Shown one piece after another: positions 26,247 to 40,562 of a stretch of 64,000 nucleotides of DNA. The DNA is taken from contig CM074131.1 in assembly GCA_037178625.1 (NCBI GenBank), forward strand, positions 310,001-374,000, read 5' to 3'. This stretch comes from Skeletonema tropicum (lineage: Eukaryota; Bacillariophyta; Thalassiosirophyceae; Thalassiosirales; Thalassiosiraceae). Position 1 is the first letter of the stretch; every line of letters begins with the position of its first letter. The notes below the pieces were generated by a model. That model was not told where the DNA came from and made no database searches. It was given only the letters and a program-made list of their open reading frames with translations. Both the position numbers and the translations under genes were made by a program.

Positions 26247-28033
26247 AACTTCCACTTGCCTCGACTACGCTCGGCCAATAATATCACACAACAATCAACA
26301 TCTCATTCTCCTCCTCCACCAACCACAAGCAGCGGCTCCTCCACCAGCAATGACAGAAAAAGACCGTACGTTGTACCTAAGCAGGTCCAGATTATACTCG
26401 TGTAGATATCTAATCTGATTAACTTTGTATTTATTTAGATGCTGCCGTTGCTTGTGGTTGGTGGTGGAGGTAGATGGCGTTGGTGGAGGAGGAGTAACAC
26501 CACAAGCAACAACAGCATCGTCCTCTTTATCAATGTGAAAAGAAATGTCTTGAATGCAATAAGCCACGAAGTCCTTATTACAAGCTAGGAGTTTTTCCAG
26601 ATGATGGTAGTAAGCAATATAACCGAATTTCCTCCTCTTCTTGATCCGACGAGTCGTCGATTGGGAGCATGCCGGGCGGTGGTAGGCCGCCATGGTTGTT
26701 GTTGGTGTTGTTGGTAGGATTGTTGGTTGCTGTTGTTCGACGGGGTGATGCGCCGCCGCCGCCGCTGCTCATGTTTTTTATGCAATTTTTTTGTGATGCT
26801 TTGCTCTCTCTCTACAAGATGGTTTTCAAGTTTATGCAATTTTGTGATTTACACACTCATAACAATCGGATCTCTATCGTTCAGGATTTCATAATTAATT
26901 CATGTCTGAATGCAATAGCTAATGAATCTGCTGCGTTGCCATGAGATATTTGGTTGGGTAGGTGTTAGCAAAAAAAGAGAGGTTAGATAGGTCGCGGTCG
27001 GTAAGTTGTATGCAGTGTCGGCGGCACCAAGTCGAGGCGGCGATGCAAAAAGTAAAAAATGCCGTCAATACTAATCTTCTTCTTGATAGACGAAAGCGGC
27101 GAGCAAACTTACCAGAAGTCAATGTCTAATAGCTGCTACCTATCTCAATAGATTCATGGTTGTTATCATCAGATCGATGAGTGCGGGCGGAGTGTTCATG
27201 AATCTCTTTGGCGGGCGACAGATGGCGCAAAATCGAGCTAAATTAGAGGTAATCTGATACCATCTGGTTCTGACGTGTGTTCAATTTCATGGGCCGTGCG
27301 TGGGACCTCTTTCTGAAGATTTGCAAAGCGGCAACTCTCCACTTTTTTGATCAGCTCAAGCATCTGAACAAGCAACAATGACATCATTCAGTAATGATGT
27401 AACGGCCGATATCATAATATCTTACCTCCTAGCCGTCCAATGAAGGCGATGAGTGTCGTTTTGGAAAGCTCTCATCGTCGTGCTCTATCGATTAGACGTA
27501 TAATGAGCCCTATTCGACGACTTTTCGCAGATCGTCTCGGCCTAAAAACGGGTCTAGAAAGTGATCGGCGGCTTGCAAACCGGCTCCGAATCCAGAATTT
27601 CCATTAGAGGTCCAAATTAGACCAAAATAAATACAATATGACCACCGATCGAAAGCTCTTTGAAGCTGAATCGATTAGTACCCTAATTGCTATCGAAATT
27701 TCAAAATCAATAACCAGTGCTCGGGCAAAGGCCCTCGCGAAAAATTGACAACACTGAGAAAGTAAGATCCAATTTAGGTTGGTACACGTGAAATCCAAAA
27801 ATACACTTCCACTAGAGGGGCCGGCGTACAATATGTAACAATATAATCACAGTTCAGGGAGGGGTCGCACTCGCAAATACAGTACAATAATCAGAATGCT
27901 CAAACATGATTGGTTCGATGAAGTGGGTCAAAACGCTTCGCTGAAGAACGAAGCATAGATCAGCCTCATCATGTTCGGTTGGCACGTGTACCATCCATCT
28001 CATTATCATCAACATTGATCCCATCCCATCATT
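26247..28033 (+). repeat. unit 15 (1787 bp)
   Basis: Gains: one T near 26785, one A near 26973, a CGT triplet near 27477, and single bases near 27541, 27730 and 27889. Losses: two bases near 27338 and one T near 27660. Net +5. Confidence 0.95.
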
Positions 28034-29836
28034 AACTTCCACTTGCCCTCGACTACGCTCGGCCAATAATATCACACAACAATCAACATCTCATCTCATT
28101 CTCCTCCTCCACCAACCACAAGCAGCGGCTCCTCCACCAGCAATGACAGAAAAAGACCGTACGTTGTACCTAAGCAGGTCCAGATTATACTCGTGTAGAT
28201 ATCTAATCTGATTAACTTTTGTATTTATTTAGATGCTGCCGTTGCTTGTGGTTGGTGGTGGAGGTAGATGGCGTTGGTGGAGGAGGAGTAACACCACAAG
28301 CAACAACAGCATCGTCCTCTTTATCAATGTGAAAAGAAATGTCTTGAATGCAATAAGCCACGAAGTCCTTATTACAAGCTAGGAGTTTTTCCAGATGATG
28401 GTAGTAAGCAATATAACCGAATTTCCTCCTCTTCTTGATCCGACGAGTCGTCGATTGGGAGCATGCCGGGCGGTGGTAGGCCGCCATGGTTGTTGTTGGT
28501 GTTGTTGGTAGGATTGTTTGGTTGCTGTTGTTCGACGGGTGATGCGCCGCCGCCGCTGCTCCATTGTTTTTTATGCAATTTTTTGTGATGCTTTGCTCTC
28601 TCCTCTACAAGATGGTTTTCAAGTTTATGCAATTTTGTGATTTACACACTCATAACAATTCGGATCTCTATCGTTCAGGATTTCATAATTAATTCATGTC
28701 TGAATGCAATAGCTAATGAATCTGCTGCGTTGCCATGAGATATTTGGTTGGGTAGGTGTTAGCAAAAAAGAGAGGTTAGATAGGTCGCGGTCGGTAAGTT
28801 GTATGCAGTGTCGGCGGCACCAAGTCGAGGCGGCGATGCAAAAAGTAAAAAATGCCGTCAATACTAATCTTCTTCTTGATAGACGAAAGCGGCGAGCAAA
28901 CTTACCAGAAGTCAATGTCTAATAGCTGCTACCTATCTCAATAGATTCATGGTTGTTGTTATCATCAGATCGATGAGTGCGGGCGGAGTGTTCATGAATC
29001 TCTTTGGCGGGCGACAGATGGCGCAAAATCGAGCTAAATTAGAGGTAATCTGATACCATCTGGTTCTGACGTGTGTTCAATTTCATGGGCCGTGCGTGGG
29101 ACCTCTTTCTGAAGATTTGCAAAGCGGCAACTCTCACCACTTTTTTGATCAGCTCAAGCATCTGAACAAGCAACAATGACATCATTCAGTAATGATGTAA
29201 CGGCCGATATCATAATATCTTACCTCCTAGCCGTCCAATGAAGGCGATGAGTGTCGTTTTGGAAAGCTCTCATCGTGCTCTATCGATTAGACGGTATAAT
29301 GAGCCCTATTCGACGACTTTTCGCAGATCGTCTCGGGGCTAAAAACGGGTCTAGAAAGTGATCGGCGGCTTGCAAACCGGCTCCGAATCCAGAATTTCCA
29401 TTAGAGGTCCAAATTAGACCAAAATAAATACAATATGACCACCGATCCGAAAGCTCTTTTGAAGCTGAATCGATTAGTACCCTAATTGCTATCGAAATTT
29501 CAAAATCAATAACCAAACCAGTGCTCGGGCAAAGCCCTCGCGAAAAATTGACACAACACTGAGAAAGTAAGATCCAATAGGTTGGTACACGTGAAATCCA
29601 AAAATACACTTCCACTAGAGGGGCCGCGGTACAATATGTAACAATATAATCACAGTTCAGGGAGGGGTCGCACTCGCAAATACAGTACAATATCAGAATG
29701 CTCAAACATGATTGGTTCGATGAAGTGGGTCAAAACGCTTCGCTGAAGAACGAAGCATAGATCAGCCTCATCATGTTCGGTTGGCACGTGTACCATCCAT
29801 CTCCATTATCATCAACATTGATCCCATCCCATCATT
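28034..29836 (+). repeat. unit 16 (1803 bp), disturbed
   Basis: It has a 5-bp duplication (TCTCA type) near 28093, one GCC triplet fewer at 28544-28558, a GTT duplication near 28955 and extra GG near 29336. A 4-bp insertion lies near 29515, and GGCCGGCG is rearranged near 29625. Confidence 0.94.
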
Positions 29837-31631
29837 AACTTCCACTTGCCTCGACTACGCTCGGCCAATAATATCACACAACAATCAACATCTCATTCTC
29901 CTCCTCCACCAACCACAAGCAGCGGCTCCTCCACCAGCAATGACAGAAAAAGACCGTACACGTTGTACCTAAGCAGGTCCAGATTATACTCGTGTAGATA
30001 TCTAATCTGATTAACTTTGTATTTATTTAGATGCTGCCGTTGCTTGTGGTTGGTGGTGGAGGTAGATGGCGTTGGTGGAGGAGAGAGTAACACCACAAGC
30101 AACAACAGCATCGTCCTCTTTATCAATGTGAAAAGAAATGTCTTGAATGCAATAAGCCACGAAGTCCTTATTACAAGCTAGGAGTTTTTCCAGATGATGG
30201 TAGTAAGCAATATAACCGAATTTCCTCCTCTTCTTGATCCGACGAGTCGTCGATTGGGAGCATGCCGGGGCGGTGGTAGGCCGCCATGGTTGTTGTTGGT
30301 GTTGGTTAGGATTGATTGTTGGTTGCTGTTGTTCGACGGGGTGATGCGCCGCCGCCGCCGCTGCTCATGTTTTTTATGCAATTTTTTGTGATGCTTTGCT
30401 CTCTCTCTACAAGATGGTTTTCAAGTTTATGCAATTTTGTGATTTACACACTCATAACAATCGGATCTCTATCGTTCAGGATTTCATAATTAATTCATGT
30501 CTGAATGCAATAGCTAATGAATCTGCTGCGTTGCCATGAGATATTTGGTTGGGTAGGTGTTAGCAAAAAGAGAGGTTAGATAGGTCGCGGTCGGTAAGTT
30601 GTATGCAGTGTCGGCGGCACCAAGTCGAGGCCGGCGATGCAAAAAGTAAAAAATGCCGTCAATACTTAATCTTCTTCTTGATAGACGAAAGCGGCGAGCA
30701 AACTTACCAGAAGTCAATGTCTAATAGCTGCTACCTATCTCAATATAGATTCATGGTTGTTATCATCAGATCGATGAGGTGCGGGCGGAGTGTTCATGAA
30801 TCTCTTTGGCGGGCGACAGATGGCGCAAAATCGAGCTAAATTAGAGGTAATCTGATACCATCTGGTTCTGACGTGTGTTCAATTTCATGGGCCGTGCGTG
30901 GGACCTCTTTCTGAAGATTTGCAAAGCGGCAACTCTCACCACTTTTTTGATCAGCTCAAGCATCTGAACAAGCAACAATGACATCATTCAGTAATGATGT
31001 AACGGCCGATATCATAATATCTTACCTCCTAGCCGTCCAATGAAGGCGATGAGTGTCGTTTTGGAAAGCTCTCATCGTGCTCTATCGATTAGACGTATAA
31101 TGAGCCCTATTCGACGACTTTTCGCAGATCGTCTCGGCTAAAAAACGGGTCTAGAAAGTGATCGGCGGCTTGCAAACCGGCTCCGAATCCAGAATTTCCA
31201 TTAGAGGTCCAAATTAGACCAAAATAAATACAATATGACCACCGATTCGAAAGCTCTTTTGAAGCTGAATCGATTAGTACCCTAATTGCTATCGAAATTT
31301 CAAAATCAATAACCAGTGCTCGGGCAAAGCCCTCGCGAAAAATTGACAACACTGAGAAAGTAAGATCCAATTTAGGTTGGTACACGTGAAATCCAAAAAT
31401 ACACTTCCACTAGAGGGGCCGGCGTACAATATGTAACAATATAATCACAGTTCAGGGAGGGGTCGCACTCGCAAATACAGTACAATATCAGAATGCTCAA
31501 ACATGATTGGTTCGATGAAGTGGGTCAAAACGCTTCGCTGAAGAACGAAGCATAGATCAGCCTTCATCATGTTCGGTTGGCACGTGTACCATCCATCTCA
31601 TTATCATCAACATTGATCCCATCCCATCATT
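29837..31631 (+). repeat. unit 17 (1795 bp), disturbed
   Basis: It has a 2-bp gain near 29959, small indels near 30083 and in the TTG-rich segment near 30305-30315, a 2-bp gain near 30746, and scattered single-base changes. Confidence 0.94.
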
Positions 31632-33432
31632 AACTTCCACTTGCCTCGACTACGCTCGGCCAATAATATATCACACAACAATCAACATCCTCATTCTCCT
31701 CCTCCACCAACCACAAGCAGCGGCTCCTCCACCAGCAATGACAGAAAAAGACCGTACGTTGTACCTAAGCAGGTCCAGATTATACTCGTGTAGATATCTA
31801 ATCTGATTAACTTTGTATTTATTTAGATGCTGCCGTTGCTTGTGGTTGGTGGTGGAGGTAGATGGCGTTGGTGGAGGAGGAAGTAACACCACAAGCAACA
31901 ACAGCATCGTCCTCTTTATCAATGTGAAAAGAAATGTCTTGAATGCAATAAGCCACGAAGTCCTTATTACAAGCTAGGAGTTTTTTCCAGATGATTGGTA
32001 GTAAGCAATATAACCGAATTTCCTCCTCTTCTTGATCCGACGAGTCGTCGATTGGGAGCATGCCGGGCGGTGGTAGGCCGCCATGGTTGTTGTTGGTGTT
32101 GTTGGTAGGATTGTTGGTTGCTGTTGTTCGACGGGGTGATGCGCCGCCGCCGCCGCTTGCTCATGTTTTTTATGCAATTTTTTGTGATGCTTTGCTCTCT
32201 CTCTACAAGATGGTTTTCAAGTTTATGCAATTTTGTGATTTACACACTCATAACAATCGGATCTCTATCGTTCAGGATTTCATAATTAATTCATGTCTGA
32301 ATGCAATAGCTAATGAATCTGCTGCGTTGCCATGAGATATTTGGTTGGGTAGGTGTTAGCAAAAAGAGAGAGGTTAGATAGGTCGCGGTCGGTAAGTTGT
32401 ATGCAGTGTCGGCGGCACCAAGTCGAGGCGGCGATGCAAAAAGTAAAAAATGCCGTCAATACTAATCTTCTTCTTGATAGACGAAAGCGGCGAGCAAACT
32501 TACCAGAAGTCAATGTCTAATAGCTGCTACCTATCTCCAATAGATTCATGGTTGTTATCATATCAGATCGATGAGTGCGGGCGGAGTGTTCATGAATCTC
32601 TCTTTGGCGGGCGACAGATGGCGCAAAATCGAGCTAAATTAGAGGTAATCTGATACCATCTGGTTCTGACGTGTGTTCAATTTCATGGGCCGTGCGTGGG
32701 ACCTCTTTCTGAAGAGATTTTGCAAAGCGGCAACTCTCACCACTTTTTTGATCAGCTCAAGCATCCTGAACAAGCAACAATGACATCATTCAGTAATGAT
32801 GTAACGGCCGATATCATAATATCTTACCTCCTAGCCGTCCAATGAAGGCGATGAGTGTCGTTTTGGAAAGCTCTCATCGTGCTCTATCGATTAGACGTAT
32901 AATGAGCCCTATTCGACGACTTTTCGCAGATCGTCTCGGCTAAAAACGGGTCTAGAAAGTGATCGGCGGCTTGCAAACCGGCTCCGAATCCAGAATTTCC
33001 ATTAGAGGTCCAAATTAGACCAAAATAAATACAATATGACCACCGATCGAAAGCTCTTTTGAAGCTGAATCGATTAGTACCCTAATTGCTATCGAAATTT
33101 CAAAATCAATAACCAGTGCTCGGGCAAAGCCCTCGCGAAAAATTGACAACACTGAGAAAGTAAGATCCAATTTAGGTTGGTACACGTGAAATCCAAAAAT
33201 ACACTTCCACTAGAGGGGCCGGCGTACAATATGTAACAATATAATCACAGTTCAGGGAGGGGTCGCACTCGCAAATACAGTACAATATCAGAATGCTCAA
33301 ACATGATTGGTTCGATGAAGTGGGTCAAAACGCTTCGCTGAAGAACGAAGCATAGATCAGCCTCATCATGTTCGGTTGGCACGTGTACCATTCCATCCTC
33401 ATTATCATCAACATTGATCCCATCCCATCATT
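31632..33432 (+). repeat. unit 18 (1801 bp), disturbed
   Basis: It has a 2-bp gain near 31670, single-base gains near 31690, 31882, 31996 and 32157, a 2-bp gain near 32563 and 3-bp gains near 32715. Most indels are short local duplications. Confidence 0.94.
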
Positions 33433-35216
33433 AACTTCCACTTGCCTCGACTACGCTCGGCCAATAATATCACACAACAATCAACATCTCATTCTCCTCC
33501 TCCACCAACCACAAGCAGCGGCTCCTCCACCAGCAATGACAGAAAAAGACCGTACGTTGTACCTAAGCAGGTCCAGATTATACTCGTGTAGATATCTAAT
33601 CTGATTAACTTTGTATTTATTTAGATGCTGCCGTTGCTTGTGGTTGGTGGTGGAGGTAGATGGCGTTGGTGGAGGAGGAGTAACACCACAAGCAACAACA
33701 GCATCGTCCTCTTTATCAATGTGAAAAGAAATGTCTTGAATGCAATAAGCCACGAAGTCCTTATTACAAGCTAGGAGTTTTTCCAGATGATGGTAGTAAG
33801 CAATATAACCGAATTTCCTCCTCTTCTTGATCCGACGAGTCGTCGATTGGGAGCATGCCGGGCGGTGGTAGGCCGCCATGGTTGTTGTTGGTGTTGTTGG
33901 TAGGATTGTTGGTTGCTGTTGTTCGACGGGGTGATGCGCCGCCGCCGCCGCTGCTCATGTTTTTTATGCAATTTTTTGTGATGCTTTGCTCTCTCTCTAC
34001 AAGATGGTTTTCAAGTTTATGCAATTTTGTGATTTACACACTCATAACAATCGGATCTCTATCGTTCAGGATTTCATAATTAATTCATGTCTGAATGCAA
34101 TAGCTAATGAATCTGCTGCGTTGCCATGAGATATTTGGTTTGGTGGTAGGTGTTAGCAAAAAGAGAGGTTAGATAGGTCGCGGTCGGTAAGTTGTATGCA
34201 GTGTCGGCGGCACCAAGTCGAGGCGGCGATGCAAAAAGTAAAAAATGCCGTCAATACTAATCTTCTTCTTGATAGACGAAAGCGGCGAGCAAACTTACCA
34301 GAAGTCAATGTCTAATAGCTGCTACCTATCTCAATAGATTCATGGTTGTTATCATCAGATCGATGAGTGCGGGCGGAGTGTTCATGAATCTCTTTGGCGG
34401 GCGACAGATGGCGCAAAATCGAGCTAAATTAGAGGTAATCTGATACCATCTGGTTCTGACGTGTGTTCAATTTCATGGGCCGTGCGTGGGACCTCTTTCT
34501 GAAGATTTGCAAAGCGGCAACTCTCACCACTTTTTTGATCAGCTCAAGCATCTGAACAAGCAACAATGACATCATTCAGTAATGATGTAACGGCCGATAT
34601 CATAATATCTTACCTCCTAGCCGTCCAATGAAGGCGATGAGTGTCGTTTTGGAAAGCTCTCATCGTGCTCTATCGATTAGACGTATAATGAGCCCTATTC
34701 GACGACTTTTCGCAGATCGTCTCGGCTAAAAACGGGTCTAGAAAGTGATCGGCGGCTTGCAAACCGGCTCCGAATCCAGAATTTCCATTAGAGGTCCAAA
34801 TTAGACCAAAATAAATACAATATGACCACCGATCGAAAGCTCTTTTGAAGCTGAATCGATTAGTACCCTAATTGCTATCGAAATTTCAAAATCAATAACC
34901 AGTGCTCGGGCAAAGCCCTCGCGAAAAATTGACAACACTGAGAAAGTAAGATCCAATTTAGGTTGGTACACGTGAAATCCAAAAATACACTTCCACTAGA
35001 GGGGCCGGCGTACAATATGTAACAATATAATCACAGTTCAGGGAGGGGTCGCACTCGCAAATACAGTACAATATCAGAATGCTCAAACATGATTGGTTCG
35101 ATGAAGTGGGTCAAAACGCTTCGCTGAAGAACGAAGCATAGATCAGCCTCATCATGTTCGGTTGGTTGGTGTACCATCCATCTCATTATCATCAACATTG
35201 ATCCCATCCCATCATT
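33433..35216 (+). repeat. unit 19 (1784 bp) with a mutated CACGTG site
   Basis: Apart from small indels near 34140-34160, this copy has three adjacent base changes at 35166-35168 that remove its second CACGTG. It is the clearest substitution event in the whole array. Confidence 0.95.
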
Positions 35217-36997
35217 AACTTCCACTTGCCTCGACTACGCTCGGCCAATAATATCACACAACAATCAACATCTCATTCTCCTCCTCCACCAACCACAAGC
35301 AGCGGCTCCTCCACCAGCAATGACAGAAAAAGACCGTACGTTGTACCTAAGCAGGTCCAGATTATACTCGTGTAGATATCTAATCTGATTAACTTTGTAT
35401 TTATTTAGATGCTGCCGTTGCTTGTGGTTGGTGGTGGAGGTAGATGGCGTTGGTGGAGGAGGAGTAACACCACAAGCAACAACAGCATCGTCCTCTTTAT
35501 CAATGTGAAAAGAAATGTCTTGAATGCAATAAGCCACGAAGTCCTTATTACAAGCTAGGAGTTTTTCCAGATGATGGTAGTAAGCAATATAACCGAATTT
35601 CCTCCTCTTCTTGATCCGACGAGTCGTCGATTGGGAGCATGCCGGGCGGTGGTAGGCCGCCATGGTTGTTGTTGGTGTTGTTGGTAGGATTGTTGGTTGC
35701 TGTTGTTCGACGGGGTGATGCGCCGCCGCCGCCGCTGCTCATGTTTTTTATGCAATTTTTTGTGATGCTTTGCTCTCTCTCTACAAGATGGTTTTCAAGT
35801 TTATGCAATTTTGTGATTTACACACTCATAACAATCGGATCTCTATCGTTCAGGATTTCATAATTAATTCATGTCTGAATGCAATAGCTAATGAATCTGC
35901 TGCGTTGCCATGAGATATTTGGTTGGGTAGGTGTTAGCAAAAAAGAGAGGTTAGATAGGTCGCGGTCGGTAAGTTGTATGCAGTGTCGGCGGCACCAAGT
36001 CGAGGCGGCGATGCAAAAAGTAAAAAATGCCGTCAATACTAATCTTCTTCTTGATAGACGAAAGCGGCGAGCAAACTTACCAGAAGTCAATGTCTAATAG
36101 CTGCTACCTATCTCAATAGATTCATGGTTGTTATCATCAGATCGATGAGTGCGGGCGGAGTGTTCATGAATCTCTTTGGCGGGCGACAGATGGCGCAAAA
36201 TCGAGCTAAATTAGAGGTAATCTGATACCATCTGGTTCTGACGTGTGTTCAATTTCATGGGCCGTGCGTGGGACCTCTTTCTGAAGATTTGCAAAGCGGC
36301 AACTCTCACCACTTTTTTGATCAGCTCAAGCATCTGAACAAGCAACAATGACATCATTCAGTAATGATGTAACGGCCGATATCATAATATCTTACCTCCT
36401 AGCCGTCCAATGAAGGCGATGAGTGTCGTTTTGGAAAGCTCTCATCGTGCTCTATCGATTAGACGTATAATGAGCCCTATTCGACGACTTTTCGCAGATC
36501 GTCTCGGCTAAAAACGGGTCTAGAAAGTGATCGGCGGCTTGCAAACCGGCTCCGAATCCAGAATTTCCATTAGAGGTCCAAATTAGACCAAAATAAATAC
36601 AATATGACCACCGATCGAAAGCTCTTTTGAAGCTGAATCGATTAGTACCCTAATTGCTATCGAAATTTCAAAATCAATAACCAGTGCTCGGGCAAAGCCC
36701 TCGCGAAAAATTGACAACACTGAGAAAGTAAGATCCAATTTAGGTTGGTACACGTGAAATCCAAAAATACACTTCCACTAGAGGGGCCGGCGTACAATAT
36801 GTAACAATATAATCACAGTTCAGGAGGGGTCGCACTCGCAAATACAGTACAATATCAGAATGCTCAAACATGATTGGTTCGATGAAGTGGGTCAAAACGC
36901 TTCGCTGAAGAACGAAGCATAGATCAGCCTCATCATGTTCGGTTGGCACGTGTACCATCCATCTCATTATCATCAACATTGATCCCATCCCATCATT
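35217..36997 (+). repeat. unit 20 (1781 bp)
   Basis: One G is missing in the CAGGGAGGGG segment near 36824. This extends the minus-strand frame ending there from 64 to 88 codons in this copy only. Confidence 0.95.
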
Positions 36998-38779
36998 AAC
37001 TTCCACTTGCCTCGACTACGCTCGGCCAATAATATCACACAACAATCAACATCTCATTCTCCTCCTCCACCAACCACAAGCAGCGGCTCCTCCACCAGCA
37101 ATGACAGAAAAAGACCGTACGTTGTACCTAAGCAGGTCCAGATTATACTCGTGTAGATATCTAATCTGATTAACTTTGTATTTATTTAGATGCTGCCGTT
37201 GCTTGTGGTTGGTGGTGGAGGTAGATGGCGTTGGTGGAGGAGGAGTAACACCACAAGCAACAACAGCATCGTCCTCTTTATCAATGTGAAAAGAAATGTC
37301 TTGAATGCAATAAGCCACGAAGTCCTTATTACAAGCTAGGAGTTTTTCCAGATGATGGTAGTAAGCAATATAACCGAATTTCCTCCTCTTCTTGATCCGA
37401 CGAGTCGTCGATTGGGAGCATGCCGGGCGGTGGTAGGCCGCCATGGTTGTTGTTGGTGTTGTTGGTAGGATTGTTGGTTGCTGTTGTTCGACGGGGTGAT
37501 GCGCCGCCGCCGCCGCTGCTCATGTTTTTTATGCAATTTTTTGTGATGCTTTGCTCTCTCTCTACAAGATGGTTTTCAAGTTTATGCAATTTTGTGATTT
37601 ACACACTCATAACAATCGGATCTCTATCGTTCAGGATTTCATAATTAATTCATGTCTGAATGCAATAGCTAATGAATCTGCTGCGTTGCCATGAGATATT
37701 TGGTTGGGTAGGTGTTAGCAAAAAAGAGAGGTTAGATAGGTCGCGGTCGGTAAGTTGTATGCAGTGTCGGCGGCACCAAGTCGAGGCGGCGATGCAAAAA
37801 GTAAAAAATGCCGTCAATACTAATCTTCTTCTTGATAGACGAAAGCGGCGAGCAAACTTACCAGAAGTCAATGTCTAATAGCTGCTACCTATCTCAATAG
37901 ATTCATGGTTGTTATCATCAGATCGATGAGTGCGGGCGGAGTGTTCATGAATCTCTTTGGCGGGCGACAGATGGCGCAAAATCGAGCTAAATTAGAGGTA
38001 ATCTGATACCATCTGGTTCTGACGTGTGTTCAATTTCATGGGCCGTGCGTGGGACCTCTTTCTGAAGATTTGCAAAGCGGCAACTCTCACCACTTTTTTG
38101 ATCAGCTCAAGCATCTGAACAAGCAACAATGACATCATTCAGTAATGATGTAACGGCCGATATCATAATATCTTACCTCCTAGCCGTCCAATGAAGGCGA
38201 TGAGTGTCGTTTTGGAAAGCTCTCATCGTGCTCTATCGATTAGACGTATAATGAGCCCTATTCGACGACTTTTCGCAGATCGTCTCGGCTAAAAACGGGT
38301 CTAGAAAGTGATCGGCGGCTTGCAAACCGGCTCCGAATCCAGAATTTCCATTAGAGGTCCAAATTAGACCAAAATAAATACAATATGACCACCGATCGAA
38401 AGCTCTTTTGAAGCTGAATCGATTAGTACCCTAATTGCTATCGAAATTTCAAAATCAATAACCAGTGCTCGGGCAAAGCCCTCGCGAAAAATTGACAACA
38501 CTGAGAAAGTAAGATCCAATTTAGGTTGGTACACGTGAAATCCAAAAATACACTTCCACTAGAGGGGCCGGCGTACAATATGTAACAATATAATCACAGT
38601 TCAGGGAGGGGTCGCACTCGCAAATACAGTACAATATCAGAATGCTCAAACATGATTGGTTCGATGAAGTGGGTCAAAACGCTTCGCTGAAGAACGAAGC
38701 ATAGATCAGCCTCATCATGTTCGGTTGGCACGTGTACCATCCATCTCATTATCATCAACATTGATCCCATCCCATCATT
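36998..38779 (+). repeat. unit 21 (1782 bp), consensus length
   Basis: No difference from the consensus was noticed. Confidence 0.95.
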
Positions 38780-40562
38780 AACTTCCACTTGCCTCGACTA
38801 CGCTCGGCCAATAATATCACACAACAATCAACATCTCATTCTCCTCCTCCACCAACCACAAGCAGCGGCTCCTCCACCAGCAATGACAGAAAAAGACCGT
38901 ACGTTGTACCTAAGCAGGTCCAGATTATACTCGTGTAGATATCTAATCTGATTAACTTTGTATTTATTTAGATGCTGCCGTTGCTTGTGGTTGGTGGTGG
39001 AGGTAGATGGCGTTGGTGGAGGAGGAGTAACACCACAAGCAACAACAGCATCGTCCTCTTTATCAATGTGAAAAGAAATGTCTTGAATGCAATAAGCCAC
39101 GAAGTCCTTATTACAAGCTAGGAGTTTTTCCAGATGATGGTAGTAAGCAATATAACCGAATTTCCTCCTCTTCTTGATCCGACGAGTCGTCGATTGGGAG
39201 CATGCCGGGCGGTGGTAGGCCGCCATGGTTGTTGTTGGTGTTGTTGGTAGGATTGTTGGTTGCTGTTGTTCGACGGGGTGATGCGCCGCCGCCGCCGCTG
39301 CTCATGTTTTTTATGCAATTTTTTGTGATGCTTTGCTCTCTCTCTACAAGATGGTTTTCAAGTTTATGCAATTTTGTGATTTACACACTCATAACAATCG
39401 GATCTCTATCGTTCAGGATTTCATAATTAATTCATGTCTGAATGCAATAGCTAATGAATCTGCTGCGTTGCCATGAGATATTTGGTTGGGTAGGTGTTAG
39501 CAAAAAAAGAGAGGTTAGATAGGTCGCGGTCGGTAAGTTGTATGCAGTGTCGGCGGCACCAAGTCGAGGCGGCGATGCAAAAAGTAAAAAATGCCGTCAA
39601 TACTAATCTTCTTCTTGATAGACGAAAGCGGCGAGCAAACTTACCAGAAGTCAATGTCTAATAGCTGCTACCTATCTCAATAGATTCATGGTTGTTATCA
39701 TCAGATCGATGAGTGCGGGCGGAGTGTTCATGAATCTCTTTGGCGGGCGACAGATGGCGCAAAATCGAGCTAAATTAGAGGTAATCTGATACCATCTGGT
39801 TCTGACGTGTGTTCAATTTCATGGGCCGTGCGTGGGACCTCTTTCTGAAGATTTGCAAAGCGGCAACTCTCACCACTTTTTTGATCAGCTCAAGCATCTG
39901 AACAAGCAACAATGACATCATTCAGTAATGATGTAACGGCCGATATCATAATATCTTACCTCCTAGCCGTCCAATGAAGGCGATGAGTGTCGTTTTGGAA
40001 AGCTCTCATCGTGCTCTATCGATTAGACGTATAATGAGCCCTATTCGACGACTTTTCGCAGATCGTCTCGGCTAAAAACGGGTCTAGAAAGTGATCGGCG
40101 GCTTGCAAACCGGCTCCGAATCCAGAATTTCCATTAGAGGTCCAAATTAGACCAAAATAAATACAATATGACCACCGATCGAAAGCTCTTTTGAAGCTGA
40201 ATCGATTAGTACCCTAATTGCTATCGAAATTTCAAAATCAATAACCAGTGCTCGGGCAAAGCCCTCGCGAAAAATTGACAACACTGAGAAAGTAAGATCC
40301 AATTTAGGTTGGTACACGTGAAATCCAAAAATACACTTCCACTAGAGGGGCCGGCGTACAATATGTAACAATATAATCACAGTTCAGGGAGGGGTCGCAC
40401 TCGCAAATACAGTACAATATCAGAATGCTCAAACATGATTGGTTCGATGAAGTGGGTCAAAACGCTTCGCTGAAGAACGAAGCATAGATCAGCCTCATCA
40501 TGTTCGGTTGGCACGTGTACCATCCATCTCATTATCATCAACATTGATCCCATCCCATCATT
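38780..40562 (+). repeat. unit 22 (1783 bp)
   Basis: One extra A in the A6 run near 39501 is the only difference seen. Confidence 0.95.

Larger units (their letters stand above)
28034..33432. other. second block of disturbed units, short duplications
   Basis: Units 16-18 (1803, 1795 and 1801 bp) have many gains of one to five bases that mostly copy the adjacent bases, for example near 28093, 28955, 29959 and 32563. Long homopolymers are absent here, unlike the first block. The right-hand neighbour from 33433 onward is nearly clean. Confidence 0.65.
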
